Source: Actinomycetota bacterium
Lineage (GTDB): Bacteria > Actinomycetota > Actinomycetes > Nanopelagicales > Nanopelagicaceae
Assembly: GCA_009705025.1 (NCBI GenBank)
Contig: WLDA01000072.1
Coordinates: 1-5,567 of the forward strand
Reading direction: 5' to 3'
DNA length: 5,567 nucleotides
Position numbers and translations under genes: made by a program. Position 1 is the first letter of the stretch. Each line of letters opens with the position of its first letter. The notes beneath the pieces were generated by a model, which was given only the letters and a program-made list of their open reading frames with translations, searched no databases and had not been told where the DNA came from. This document shows positions 1 through 5,567 of the stretch, piece by piece.

Positions 1-1
1 C

Positions 2-577
2 GCAATTGATGGTAAGAAGCGCCATCACATTACGAAGTTGGGTATTGCTCGTACATTCCAAAATATTCGACTTTTTGGAGATATGACAACTCTTGAGAAT
101 GTCATTACAGCATCGGATGTTCGCAACAAAGTTGGACTTATTGGTTCGATCCTTGGAACTCCACGTTCACGTCGTGAGGAAAAAGCGAGTGTTGCTAAAG
201 CTCACGAGATTTTGAAGTTCATTGGTATCGATGAATATGCAGATCGTTTAGCAAAGAACTTGCCATACGGTGTACAGCGTCGTTTAGAGATTGCACGTGC
301 GCTGGGTACAGAGCCAAAGATTCTTCTACTCGATGAACCAGCTGCTGGCTTTAACCCACAGGAAAAAGTTGAACTTGCAGTGACAATCAAAAAGATCCGA
401 GATGCTGGTTACACAATCCTTCTGATTGAACACGATATGTCACTCATTATGGGAATCTCTGATCGAGTAGCTGTTCTGGACTTCGGGCAAAAAATTGCCG
501 ATGATCTACCAAGTGTTGTTCAAAACAACCCACAAGTTATTGCGGCATATTTAGGAGTCCCAGAAGATGCGTCTTGA
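2..577 (+). CDS. livG: Branched-chain amino acid ABC transporter ATP-binding protein LivG, 5'-truncated by window edge
   Basis: This is one of the two ATPase subunits that power import of leucine/isoleucine/valine-type or related amino acids from the cytoplasmic face of the membrane. The reading frame is open from the first complete codon (position 2), so the gene begins upstream; a TTG at 38 is internal. The 191 visible residues start just before the Q-loop (RTFQNIRLF, Q at visible residue 20), so the Walker A motif and about 65-80 N-terminal residues lie outside the window, judged against a family length near 255. Numbering from the leucine codon at 38, I see an ABC signature LPYGVQRRLEIARAL (from 75), Walker B ILLLDEP (95-101), a LivG-type D-loop AGFNP and the switch histidine in IEHDM (132). 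The proline in the signature (LPYG) is acceptable for LivG proteins, which use LxYG rather than LSGG. It overlaps livF by 11 bp. The family call is secure; the exact substrate is not visible. Confidence 0.95.
   Translation, partial: AIDGKKRHHITKLGIARTFQNIRLFGDMTTLENVITASDVRNKVGLIGSILGTPRSRREEKASVAKAHEILKFIGIDEYADRLAKNLPYGVQRRLEIARALGTEPKILLLDEPAAGFNPQEKVELAVTIKKIRDAGYTILLIEHDMSLIMGISDRVAVLDFGQKIADDLPSVVQNNPQVIAAYLGVPEDAS
553..557 (+). promoter_or_regulatory. Ribosome binding site of livF
   Basis: AGGAG lies 9 nt upstream of the ATG at 567, inside the last codons of livG. It fixes the livF start and, with the 11 bp overlap of livG and livF, suggests translational coupling. It is the clearest Shine-Dalgarno sequence in the window. 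The three other gene starts lack one as good. Confidence 0.75.
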
Positions 578-1286
578 ACTTAAAGATCTTCATGTCCACT
601 ATGGCAAGATTGAAGCGATAAAGGGAATCTCTGTTGTAGTCAATCAGGGTGAAATCGTTACCCTCATTGGTGCTAACGGTGCTGGTAAGACAACAACACT
701 AAAGACTATTTCTGGATTGCGAAAAGTATCTAGCGGTCAGATTCTCTTTGATGGTCAAGATATTTCAAACCTTCCTGCACATGAACGTGTAGATCTTGGT
801 ATTTCACAAGCACCAGAAGGCCGTGGAATTTTCCCAGGCATGACTGTTCTTGAAAATCTTGAGATGGGTAAGTTCAACCGTAAAGATCGTAAATCTGAAA
901 TGAATGAAGATCTTGACAAGGTGTACACACTCTTTCCACGTTTGAAAGAGCGCGCTTCACAAGCTGGTGGAACACTCTCAGGTGGAGAGCAACAGATGCT
1001 TGCAATTGGTCGTGCATTGATGGCTCGCCCAAAGGTGTTGCTCCTTGATGAGCCATCTATGGGACTTGCTCCACAGATGATTGCAAATATTTTCCGCATT
1101 ATTACTGAGATCAACAAGACTGGTGTAACAATCTTGCTCGTTGAGCAAAATGCTCAGCAAGCACTACAACGCGCGCACCGTGCTTATATTCTTGAAACTG
1201 GAAACGTTGTAAAGGAAGCAAAAGCTTCTGACTTGCTCAACGATCCTGCTGTTCGCGAGGCTTACCTCGGAACAGGCGCTCACTAA
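567..1286 (+). CDS. livF: Branched-chain amino acid ABC transporter ATP-binding protein LivF
   Basis: This is the second ATPase subunit of the Liv/HAAT importer; it would pair with LivG under the LivH/LivM permeases, whose genes should lie upstream of the window. The complete 239 aa match the usual LivF length. Motifs seen: Walker A GANGAGKT (35-42), LivF-type PEGRGIFPGMT segment (83-93), signature LSGGEQQ (137-143), Walker B VLLLDEP (157-163), D-loop GLAP, and VEQNA (192-196) where most ABC ATPases have the switch histidine. The Q-loop position holds E84 and the H-loop position holds Q194. Both substitutions are normal for LivF and separate it from LivG, so they do not mean the site is dead. 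The ATG at 567 is supported by AGGAG at 553-557, and the conserved N-terminus (LKDLHVHYG) begins at once. The stop is TAA at 1284-1286, 3 bp from the stop of the convergent thioesterase gene, with no clear terminator between them. Confidence 0.96.
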   Translation: MRLELKDLHVHYGKIEAIKGISVVVNQGEIVTLIGANGAGKTTTLKTISGLRKVSSGQILFDGQDISNLPAHERVDLGISQAPEGRGIFPGMTVLENLEMGKFNRKDRKSEMNEDLDKVYTLFPRLKERASQAGGTLSGGEQQMLAIGRALMARPKVLLLDEPSMGLAPQMIANIFRIITEINKTGVTILLVEQNAQQALQRAHRAYILETGNVVKEAKASDLLNDPAVREAYLGTGAH

Positions 1287-1296
1287 TATTTAGCGC
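1276..1296. terminator. Weak stem-loop across the convergent livF/thioesterase ends
   Basis: GCGCT (1276-1280) can pair with AGCGC (1292-1296) around an 11 nt AT-rich loop that holds both stop codons. A shorter alternative, CTAA (1283-1286) with TTAG (1290-1293), would compete with it. Because it is symmetrical it could act in both directions. However, the stem is only 5 bp (6 with a G-U pair) and no U-tract follows on either strand, so it is at best a weak pause or end-protection structure. Confidence 0.2.
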
Positions 1297-1709
1297 TCGG
1301 CCAGAATCAAACAGGTAATACGTGCAGTACAGGTGCGTTGCCCTTGCTCATTTGTAATCACAACGTCATAACAACACATGGTTTTGCCAAGTGAAATTGC
1401 GGTTGCAACACCTGTAACTATTCCCGATGTGGCCGATTTGTGATGAGTTGCGTTTATATCTACGCCAACAATTCTTCGGGTAGGACCGGCATGTAATTGA
1501 GTACCGATTGATCCAAGACTTTCAGCAAGTACAACATTGGCGCCGCCATGTAATAGACCAATGGGTTGCGTATTTCCCTCAACGGGCATGGTGCCAACAA
1601 GTCGCTGCGGTGATGCTTCGGTAATTTCAATTCCCATCTTCTTATCGAGGGCACCACTGCCGCGCTCTTTGATGATGGCTAAGAAATCTGGATCTGAGGG
1701 TTGCGTCAT
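1290..1709 (-). CDS. Hotdog-fold acyl-CoA thioesterase, YdiI/EntH (MenI-like) type of the PaaI superfamily
   Basis: This is a predicted cytoplasmic hydrolase of an acyl- or aryl-CoA thioester. The 139 aa match the family length (E. coli YdiI is about 136 aa). The segment from Q48 to S67 is very close to that of YdiI: TQPIGLLHGG followed by ANVVLAESLGS, with H54, G55-G56 and E63. E63 falls at the number I recall for the catalytic glutamate of YdiI and EntH. A second conserved stretch, VGVDINATHHKSA, follows, then a typical GVATAISLGKT strand. Substrate options are 1,4-dihydroxy-2-naphthoyl-CoA (menaquinone synthesis), mis-charged aryl carriers (EntH role) or a general CoA-ester clean-up role; the sequence does not decide, so no symbol is given. 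No other menaquinone gene is in the window. It is divergent from polA with a 36 bp gap and has no Shine-Dalgarno sequence, but a TAGACT box lies 8 nt upstream of the ATG, so the mRNA is probably leaderless. The alternative start Met25 would remove conserved N-terminal helix sequence. Confidence 0.92.
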   Translation of the reverse strand: MTQPSDPDFLAIIKERGSGALDKKMGIEITEASPQRLVGTMPVEGNTQPIGLLHGGANVVLAESLGSIGTQLHAGPTRRIVGVDINATHHKSATSGIVTGVATAISLGKTMCCYDVVITNEQGQRTCTARITCLILAER

Positions 1710-1717
1710 AGTGGTTG

Positions 1718-1723
1718 AGTCTA
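1718..1723 (-). promoter_or_regulatory. Candidate -10 box of the thioesterase gene (leaderless-type)
   Basis: On the minus strand TAGACT (TANNNT form) ends 8 nt before the ATG at 1709. A start site 7-9 nt past the box would fall at 1711-1709, giving a leader of 0-2 nt. No purine-rich Shine-Dalgarno sequence is seen in the intervening CAACCACT. I see no convincing -35 element. The box lies between the polA -10 box and the thioesterase start, so the two promoters face away from each other and share sequence. Confidence 0.5.
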
Positions 1724-1733
1724 ACTTGGTATC

Positions 1734-1739
1734 TAGGAT
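1734..1739 (+). promoter_or_regulatory. Candidate -10 box of polA (leaderless-type)
   Basis: TAGGAT fits the actinobacterial TANNNT -10 form. Counting its last base as -7 puts +1 exactly on the A of the polA ATG at 1746, which predicts a leaderless polA mRNA. The same bases include AGGA (1735-1738), 7 nt before the ATG, which could instead be read as a short ribosome binding site of a longer transcript. The -35 is poor: TTGAGT at 1715-1720 is only 13 nt away, and the hexamer at 17 nt spacing (GTGGTT) is a weak match. Confidence 0.5.
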
Positions 1740-1745
1740 GCACCT

Positions 1746-4334
1746 ATGAGCAAACGCCTATTACTTATCGATGGGCACTCCATGGCGTATCGGGCATTTC
1801 ATGCGCTACCTGCCGAAAACTTCATGACGGCGAGTGGCCAACATACAAATGCGATTTACGGCTTTGCCACCATGTTGCTCTCGTTGCTTTCAACAGAGAA
1901 ACCAACGCACGTTGCAGTCGCATTCGACGTTAGCCGTAAAACTTTTCGCTCCGAGATTTTTCCTGAATATAAGGCGAATAGAAGCAAGACACCCGATGAG
2001 TTTCGATCACAAATGTCCTATCTACATGAGCTCGTTACCGCATTTGGAATTACTCAATTCGAAGTGGAGGGCTTTGAAGCAGATGATATTTTGGCAACGA
2101 TAGCCAAGCGCGCTGAGAGTGAAGGCGCGAAAGTATTTATCTGTACGGGCGATCGGGATAGTTTTCAATTAGTAAATGAAGCAACAACAGTGCTCTACCC
2201 AAAGCGCGGGGTTAGCGATCTCGTTCGCATGACACCGGATGCTGTTTTTGAAAAATATGGCATGACGCCAGCGCAGTATCCAGATTTTGCTGCGCTACGC
2301 GGAGACCCAAGTGATAATTTGCCATCAGTGCCAGGAGTTGGTGAGAAGACTGCTGCGAAGTGGATCGTGGAATATGGATCTCTCAAAGAGTTAATCTCTA
2401 ACGTAGATAAGTTAGCTGGCAAAGTAGGTCAGTCTCTACGAGATTCAATCAATGATGTAATCCGCAATAGTGAGTTGACTCAACTTGTTGCTGATGTACC
2501 TCTAAATCTTGATATTGATTCACTTGCATGGAGCGGTGCAGAAGAGAGCAAGACAAGTCCTCTCTTTGATTTACTTGAATTTAGAACGCTCAAAGATCGC
2601 ATAAAGCCAATCCTAAATTCCAAAAGTGCACCGAGTGCGCAAGAGCCAGAACTGCAACTCTTCGCAACTGCGATTGAAGGTAGCGTTCTTACACCAGCGC
2701 AAGCTGATGCAAGAATCAATGAGCACGGTGGTGATATCGCTCTAGCCTTTCACATTGATGAAGAAAAATTGCATCGTTATGCAGTCGCACTAACATCCGA
2801 TGATGTTTTCCTCGTTCACTCATCACTAATGGGAGAGTGGGCTACGAATCCTAAGATTTCAAAAATTGCACACGATGCTAAATCCTTGGCACGTATCAAC
2901 GGCATGCAAGGTTTAGTTTTTGATACAGCAATTGCTGCTTATTTAGTGAATCCAGGTGTACGCACTCCAGAACTCAAAGATTTATTGGAGCGCTGGGGCG
3001 ACGGATCGCAGATCAATTTCTCAGACCCTGAACAAGAACTTCTTTCCTCGGCTAGATCACTTTTCATTCTGCGAAGTGCACTCACTCGTGAGCTAGCCGA
3101 TCGTGGGCTCTCTGAACTCTTTACAACAATGGAATTGCCTATCTCTCAACTACTTTCTCAGATGGAATCAGTAGGAGTAGCAGTAGATCGCCCAGCACTT
3201 GAAAAACTCGCGCAATTCTTCGAGAAAGAAGTAGAGAAAGAGACGAAGGCTGCCCATGATGCTGTTGGCCACGAATTCAATGTGGCTTCTCCAAAACAAT
3301 TACAAGTTGTGCTCTTTGATGAATTGAAATTACCTAAGACGAAGAAGATAAAGACTGGCTATACAACGGATGCAGAAGCACTCGATTGGCTCTTCGAAAA
3401 AAGTGGCCACCCACTTCTGCGCTCACTTCTTCGAATTAGAGAGACTAAGAAACTTGGAACAACCGTAGAAGGACTCATTACAGAAATTGCTACAGATGGT
3501 CGCATTCACACGCATTTTCAGCAGACAGTAGCTGCTACTGGTCGCCTTTCATCCACTGGACCAAACTTGCAAAATATTCCAGTTCGAAGCGAGGAGGGGC
3601 GCACTATCCGTGAATGCTTTATTGCAGGTAAGGGATATAGCGCACTGCTTACAGCGGATTACAGCCAAATCGAAATGCGAATTATGGCTCACCTATCAAA
3701 TGATGAGCACTTACTGGCTGCTTTTGAATCTGGTGAAGATCTGCATGCAACTATTGCTGCAGAAATATTTGGAGTAAAGCCAGCAGATGTTGATCCTGAG
3801 ATGCGCAGACAGATCAAAGCAATGTCATACGGTTTGGCCTACGGTCTCTCTTCCTATGGACTTTCGGCCCAACTAGATATCACTCCACCTGCTGCGCAGG
3901 AATTGATGGATAAGTATTTCCAGCGCTTTGGTGGAATTCGCGACTATCTCACAACCGTTGTTGATCAAGCACGAAAAGTTGGTTACACCGAAACCGTGAT
4001 GGGTCGTCGTCGCTACCTTCCAGATCTGATGCACGATAATCGCCAGCGTCGCGAAGTTGCAGAACGCATGGCACTCAACGCTCCTATACAAGGATCCGCT
4101 GCTGACATTATCAAAATGGCAATGCTCAAGGTGCAAAGTGCAATTGAGAAAGAAAACCTCAAATCACGACTATTACTTCAAATACATGATGAATTGATTT
4201 TGGAAGTTGTTTCAGGGGAAGAAGAAGTTCTATCTACATTAGTACGACGCGAAATGGGAAGTGCTTATCCGCTTCGCGCACCACTGGATGTCAGTGCCGG
4301 AATTGGTCAGACGTGGAATCAAGCTGCGCATTGA
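1746..4334 (+). CDS. polA: DNA polymerase I with active 5'-3' nuclease and polymerase domains and a degenerate proofreading domain
   Basis: This enzyme fills gaps, removes RNA primers during Okazaki fragment maturation and works in excision repair. It is complete at 862 aa (E. coli 928, Taq 832). The 5' nuclease domain (about 1-290) keeps its metal-binding acids D9, D61, E111, D113, D114, D136, D138, D187 and D190, plus a helix-hairpin-helix PGVGEKTA (196-203). The middle domain (about 330-455) has the 3'-5' exonuclease fold sequence (KIAHDAKSLARING, FDTAIAAYLVNP) but lacks the D-x-E of Exo I and the aspartates of Exo II and Exo III, so proofreading should be absent, as in mycobacterial, Bst and Taq enzymes. 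The polymerase domain (about 460-862) has motif A (D638, E643), motif B (R687, K691, Y695, Y699) and motif C (H814, D815, E816). All of these lie at a constant offset of 67 from E. coli numbering. Y695 replaces E. coli F762. The N-terminus MSKRLLLIDGHS supports the ATG at 1746. The 3' end overlaps the MFS gene by 44 bp. Confidence 0.98.
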   Translation: MSKRLLLIDGHSMAYRAFHALPAENFMTASGQHTNAIYGFATMLLSLLSTEKPTHVAVAFDVSRKTFRSEIFPEYKANRSKTPDEFRSQMSYLHELVTAFGITQFEVEGFEADDILATIAKRAESEGAKVFICTGDRDSFQLVNEATTVLYPKRGVSDLVRMTPDAVFEKYGMTPAQYPDFAALRGDPSDNLPSVPGVGEKTAAKWIVEYGSLKELISNVDKLAGKVGQSLRDSINDVIRNSELTQLVADVPLNLDIDSLAWSGAEESKTSPLFDLLEFRTLKDRIKPILNSKSAPSAQEPELQLFATAIEGSVLTPAQADARINEHGGDIALAFHIDEEKLHRYAVALTSDDVFLVHSSLMGEWATNPKISKIAHDAKSLARINGMQGLVFDTAIAAYLVNPGVRTPELKDLLERWGDGSQINFSDPEQELLSSARSLFILRSALTRELADRGLSELFTTMELPISQLLSQMESVGVAVDRPALEKLAQFFEKEVEKETKAAHDAVGHEFNVASPKQLQVVLFDELKLPKTKKIKTGYTTDAEALDWLFEKSGHPLLRSLLRIRETKKLGTTVEGLITEIATDGRIHTHFQQTVAATGRLSSTGPNLQNIPVRSEEGRTIRECFIAGKGYSALLTADYSQIEMRIMAHLSNDEHLLAAFESGEDLHATIAAEIFGVKPADVDPEMRRQIKAMSYGLAYGLSSYGLSAQLDITPPAAQELMDKYFQRFGGIRDYLTTVVDQARKVGYTETVMGRRRYLPDLMHDNRQRREVAERMALNAPIQGSAADIIKMAMLKVQSAIEKENLKSRLLLQIHDELILEVVSGEEEVLSTLVRREMGSAYPLRAPLDVSAGIGQTWNQAAH
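4291..4334. other. Tail-to-tail coding overlap of polA and the MFS gene
   Basis: These 44 bp encode the last residues of PolA (from about V849, ending QAAH and TGA at 4332-4334) on the plus strand. On the minus strand they encode the last residues of the transporter (about 397-410, ending FRH and TGA at 4293-4291). The two codon grids are offset by one base. Each mRNA must run into the other gene, and I see no intrinsic terminator on either strand within or just beyond the overlap. Confidence 0.9.
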
Positions 4335-5523
4335 GATCTTCTTCAACTGTTGGAATTTTATTTGCAGGTTGAAAGCGCTGCCATCCAATAAAAATAACCA
4401 GTAAACCAACAAGAGTCATCGACGTTGTAAGGCCCAGTGCGTACCGAGGTGAATAGTGTTGACAGATCCAACCACCCAGTGCTGATCCAAAAGCCATGAA
4501 TGTTCCCTCAACAGTCCATATCCAACCAAGTGAAGATGCTTGGGATCCCTTTGGGCGAACCGCTTCAAGAACTTCAAAGTAAAAAACTTGACCAGCGCCT
4601 GAAACAAGTCCAATTGCTGCACCAAGAATTGCCATAGACCATCCGGGATACGTAAATGCAAGAGGGATGGTGAGTGCGGCCCAGATCAAATAAATTCGAC
4701 GCCAAGAAATTAGGGATGAGACTTTATTTGAAACTAATCCGCCGAAAATTCCACCAACAACTGTTGCAATGCCAAGGGAGGCAAGCACCCATCCTGTTCG
4801 CCAAGGAACTTCTTCTAAAGTTGCAAATGAAGGAATCGCAACATTGAAAGCGCCCCAGCCGATACCAATAAAGATTCCCTCCAACATCAAAAGTTGAATT
4901 GCTTTATTTCGAATTAGATTACCTTGCCCTTTATCTTTCTTCTCGGGAATCCATGCATTTGATACGGGATGAATTGCCAATGCGCCACCACCGAGTGCCA
5001 TTGAAAATGCAGCAACAATGAGTGCGAATTCCGGGCGAGAAGAAAGAGAAAGTGTTGTTGCAAGGATTGGACCAATTACTGTGGCCGTATTCATGCTAAC
5101 CGTATCGAGTGCGTAAGCAGTTCGCAGAGAAGATCGTGGAACGATATCAATCCATAAAGGTCTAACAGAAATATTTATTGGGGGAGCGGTCATTCCTAAA
5201 ACAAATGCAACGATCAAAATGAGATTTTGTGAATGCATAATATTGAGAGTAAGAATTAGTAGTGCATATGATGGAACAAATATTCGCAGCGGCCAGCGCT
5301 GTCCCCATCGATCTAACATGGAGCCGCGAATTCCAGCGGTAAGTGCGCCAGTAATTCCATTGAGGCCAATTGCAAGTCCGGCAATGGCAACGGAATTAGT
5401 TTCACGTTCTACTTTGAAGAAGATGCAAAGCCCAATCATTCCGTAGGCCATGCGTGCTGGAAATGCGCTAACGATGAGTGATTTGACGAAGCGAGTGGCA
5501 AGTAATTCCCGATAGCGCTTCAT
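4291..5523 (-). CDS. Major facilitator superfamily transporter, 12 predicted TM segments, substrate unknown
   Basis: This is an inner-membrane secondary transporter of 410 aa, normal for the 12-TM MFS. By eye, the hydrophobic segments lie near 14-36, 45-65, 79-96, 99-120, 139-158, 163-185, 209-229, 243-264, 275-291, 295-320, 333-352 and 362-381. A longer charged central loop (about 187-206, with EKKDKGQG) separates the two halves. The MFS motif A is present after TM2: G67, D71, R72, G74 and R76 within RGSMLDRWGQRWPLR. The N-terminus (MKRYRELLATRFVKSL) is a short basic amphipathic lead into TM1, as in many actinobacterial efflux-type MFS proteins, and supports the ATG at 5523. The hydrophilic C-terminal tail (about 382-410) is rich in acidic and polar residues, and its last 14 residues lie in the antisense overlap with polA. 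No substrate motif was recognised; drug efflux or metabolite export are both possible. No good Shine-Dalgarno sequence precedes the ATG. Confidence 0.9.
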   Translation of the reverse strand: MKRYRELLATRFVKSLIVSAFPARMAYGMIGLCIFFKVERETNSVAIAGLAIGLNGITGALTAGIRGSMLDRWGQRWPLRIFVPSYALLILTLNIMHSQNLILIVAFVLGMTAPPINISVRPLWIDIVPRSSLRTAYALDTVSMNTATVIGPILATTLSLSSRPEFALIVAAFSMALGGGALAIHPVSNAWIPEKKDKGQGNLIRNKAIQLLMLEGIFIGIGWGAFNVAIPSFATLEEVPWRTGWVLASLGIATVVGGIFGGLVSNKVSSLISWRRIYLIWAALTIPLAFTYPGWSMAILGAAIGLVSGAGQVFYFEVLEAVRPKGSQASSLGWIWTVEGTFMAFGSALGGWICQHYSPRYALGLTTSMTLVGLLVIFIGWQRFQPANKIPTVEEDLNAQLDSTSDQFRH

Positions 5524-5524
5524 A

Positions 5525-5535
5525 ATTCTTAGAAT
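5525..5535. repeat. Short inverted repeat ATTCT-T-AGAAT before the MFS gene
   Basis: A perfect 5 bp inverted repeat around one central base lies 2-12 bp upstream of the MFS start codon. It covers the predicted transcription start (about 5527) and touches the candidate -10 box. Its position would suit a repressor operator for a transporter gene, but an 11 bp AT-rich palindrome can easily arise by chance. Confidence 0.3.
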
Positions 5536-5539
5536 CCTA
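5534..5539 (-). promoter_or_regulatory. Candidate -10 box of the MFS gene
   Basis: On the minus strand TAGGAT (within TATAGGAT) ends 10 nt before the ATG at 5523, predicting a leader of only about 4 nt. It is the same hexamer as the polA box. A weak -35, CTGCCA (5563-5558, minus strand), lies 18 nt upstream. The region upstream of 5567 is not visible, so a divergent partner gene or a more distal promoter cannot be excluded. Confidence 0.45.
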
Positions 5540-5567
5540 TAGTCGATACGAGGAAGTTGGCAGATTC

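Noticed and set aside
38..577. TTG at 38 as the start of a short LivG
   Set aside because: The frame is open upstream to the window edge, with LivG-like residues. A start here would leave out Walker A and begin just before the Q-loop, so the gene is truncated by the window and not naturally short.
755..1117. 120-codon open frame on the minus strand inside livF, plus shorter minus-strand frames near it
   Set aside because: It is antisense to a clearly conserved LivF sequence. Its translation is rich in Ser, Arg and Cys with no recognisable domain, and it lies across the Walker B and signature codons of livF.
1149..1151. LivF lacks the usual switch histidine (Q194) and has Glu in the Q-loop position
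   Set aside because: Both are standard for the LivF subfamily (VEQNA and PEGR motifs), so they do not signal a degenerate ATPase.
1537..1749. Plus-strand 70-codon frame antisense to the thioesterase, ending in TGA that overlaps the polA ATG as ATGA
   Set aside because: The ATGA overlap looks like translational coupling to polA, but the peptide is simply the reverse strand of conserved thioesterase codons and resembles no protein I know. The coupling geometry is most likely chance.
4342..4373. Possible polA terminator from TTCAAC (4342-4347) and GTTGAA (4368-4373)
   Set aside because: The 6 bp stem is AT-rich with a 20 nt loop and no following T-run, and it lies inside MFS coding sequence. 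It is too weak to call.
1..5567. RNA genes, CRISPR arrays, insertion sequences, prophage or other mobile-element signs
   Set aside because: Reading both strands found no tRNA- or rRNA-like segment, no regularly spaced repeats, no transposase or integrase and no terminal repeats. Composition is fairly even, and the window appears to be ordinary core chromosome.

Overview
This is a 5.6 kb, almost entirely coding stretch of bacterial chromosome. It most likely comes from a low-GC, streamlined actinobacterium; a freshwater acI/Nanopelagicales-type organism would fit, but that is an inference. Three things point this way. The DNA polymerase I has an actinobacterial character: a tyrosine in the O-helix and a 3'-5' exonuclease domain that has lost its acidic residues. 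Sample lines counted by hand give roughly 42-53% GC. The promoters appear to be TANNNT boxes set so close to ATG codons that the mRNAs would be leaderless or nearly so. As I recall, liv genes near polA also occur in other actinobacteria, but I could not check this here.

Layout: (1) positions 2-1286, plus strand, hold the end of a branched-chain amino acid ABC transporter operon. It has the truncated 3' part of livG and a complete livF, which overlap by 11 bp. (2) Positions 1290-1709, minus strand, encode a small hotdog-fold acyl-CoA thioesterase of the YdiI/EntH (MenI-like) type, convergent with livF and only 3 bp from it. (3) Positions 1710-1745 are a 36 bp divergent control region between the thioesterase gene and polA, with a candidate leaderless promoter for each. 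(4) Positions 1746-4334, plus strand, hold complete polA (862 aa). (5) Positions 4291-5523, minus strand, encode a 12-TM major facilitator superfamily transporter whose 3' end overlaps the 3' end of polA by 44 bp, tail to tail. (6) Positions 5524-5567 are the upstream region of the transporter gene, with a candidate promoter and a small inverted repeat.

LivG and LivF form the heterodimeric ATPase of one transporter. The other genes share no evident pathway: a CoA-ester hydrolase, a replication/repair polymerase and a secondary transporter of unknown substrate. No RNA gene, mobile element, CRISPR array, origin or long repeat was seen, and no non-coding stretch exceeds 44 bp. I see no undescribed multi-gene system. 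The most notable points are the very compact gene organisation (back-to-back leaderless-type promoters, convergent genes without terminators, an antisense 3' overlap) and the active-site choices in Pol I.
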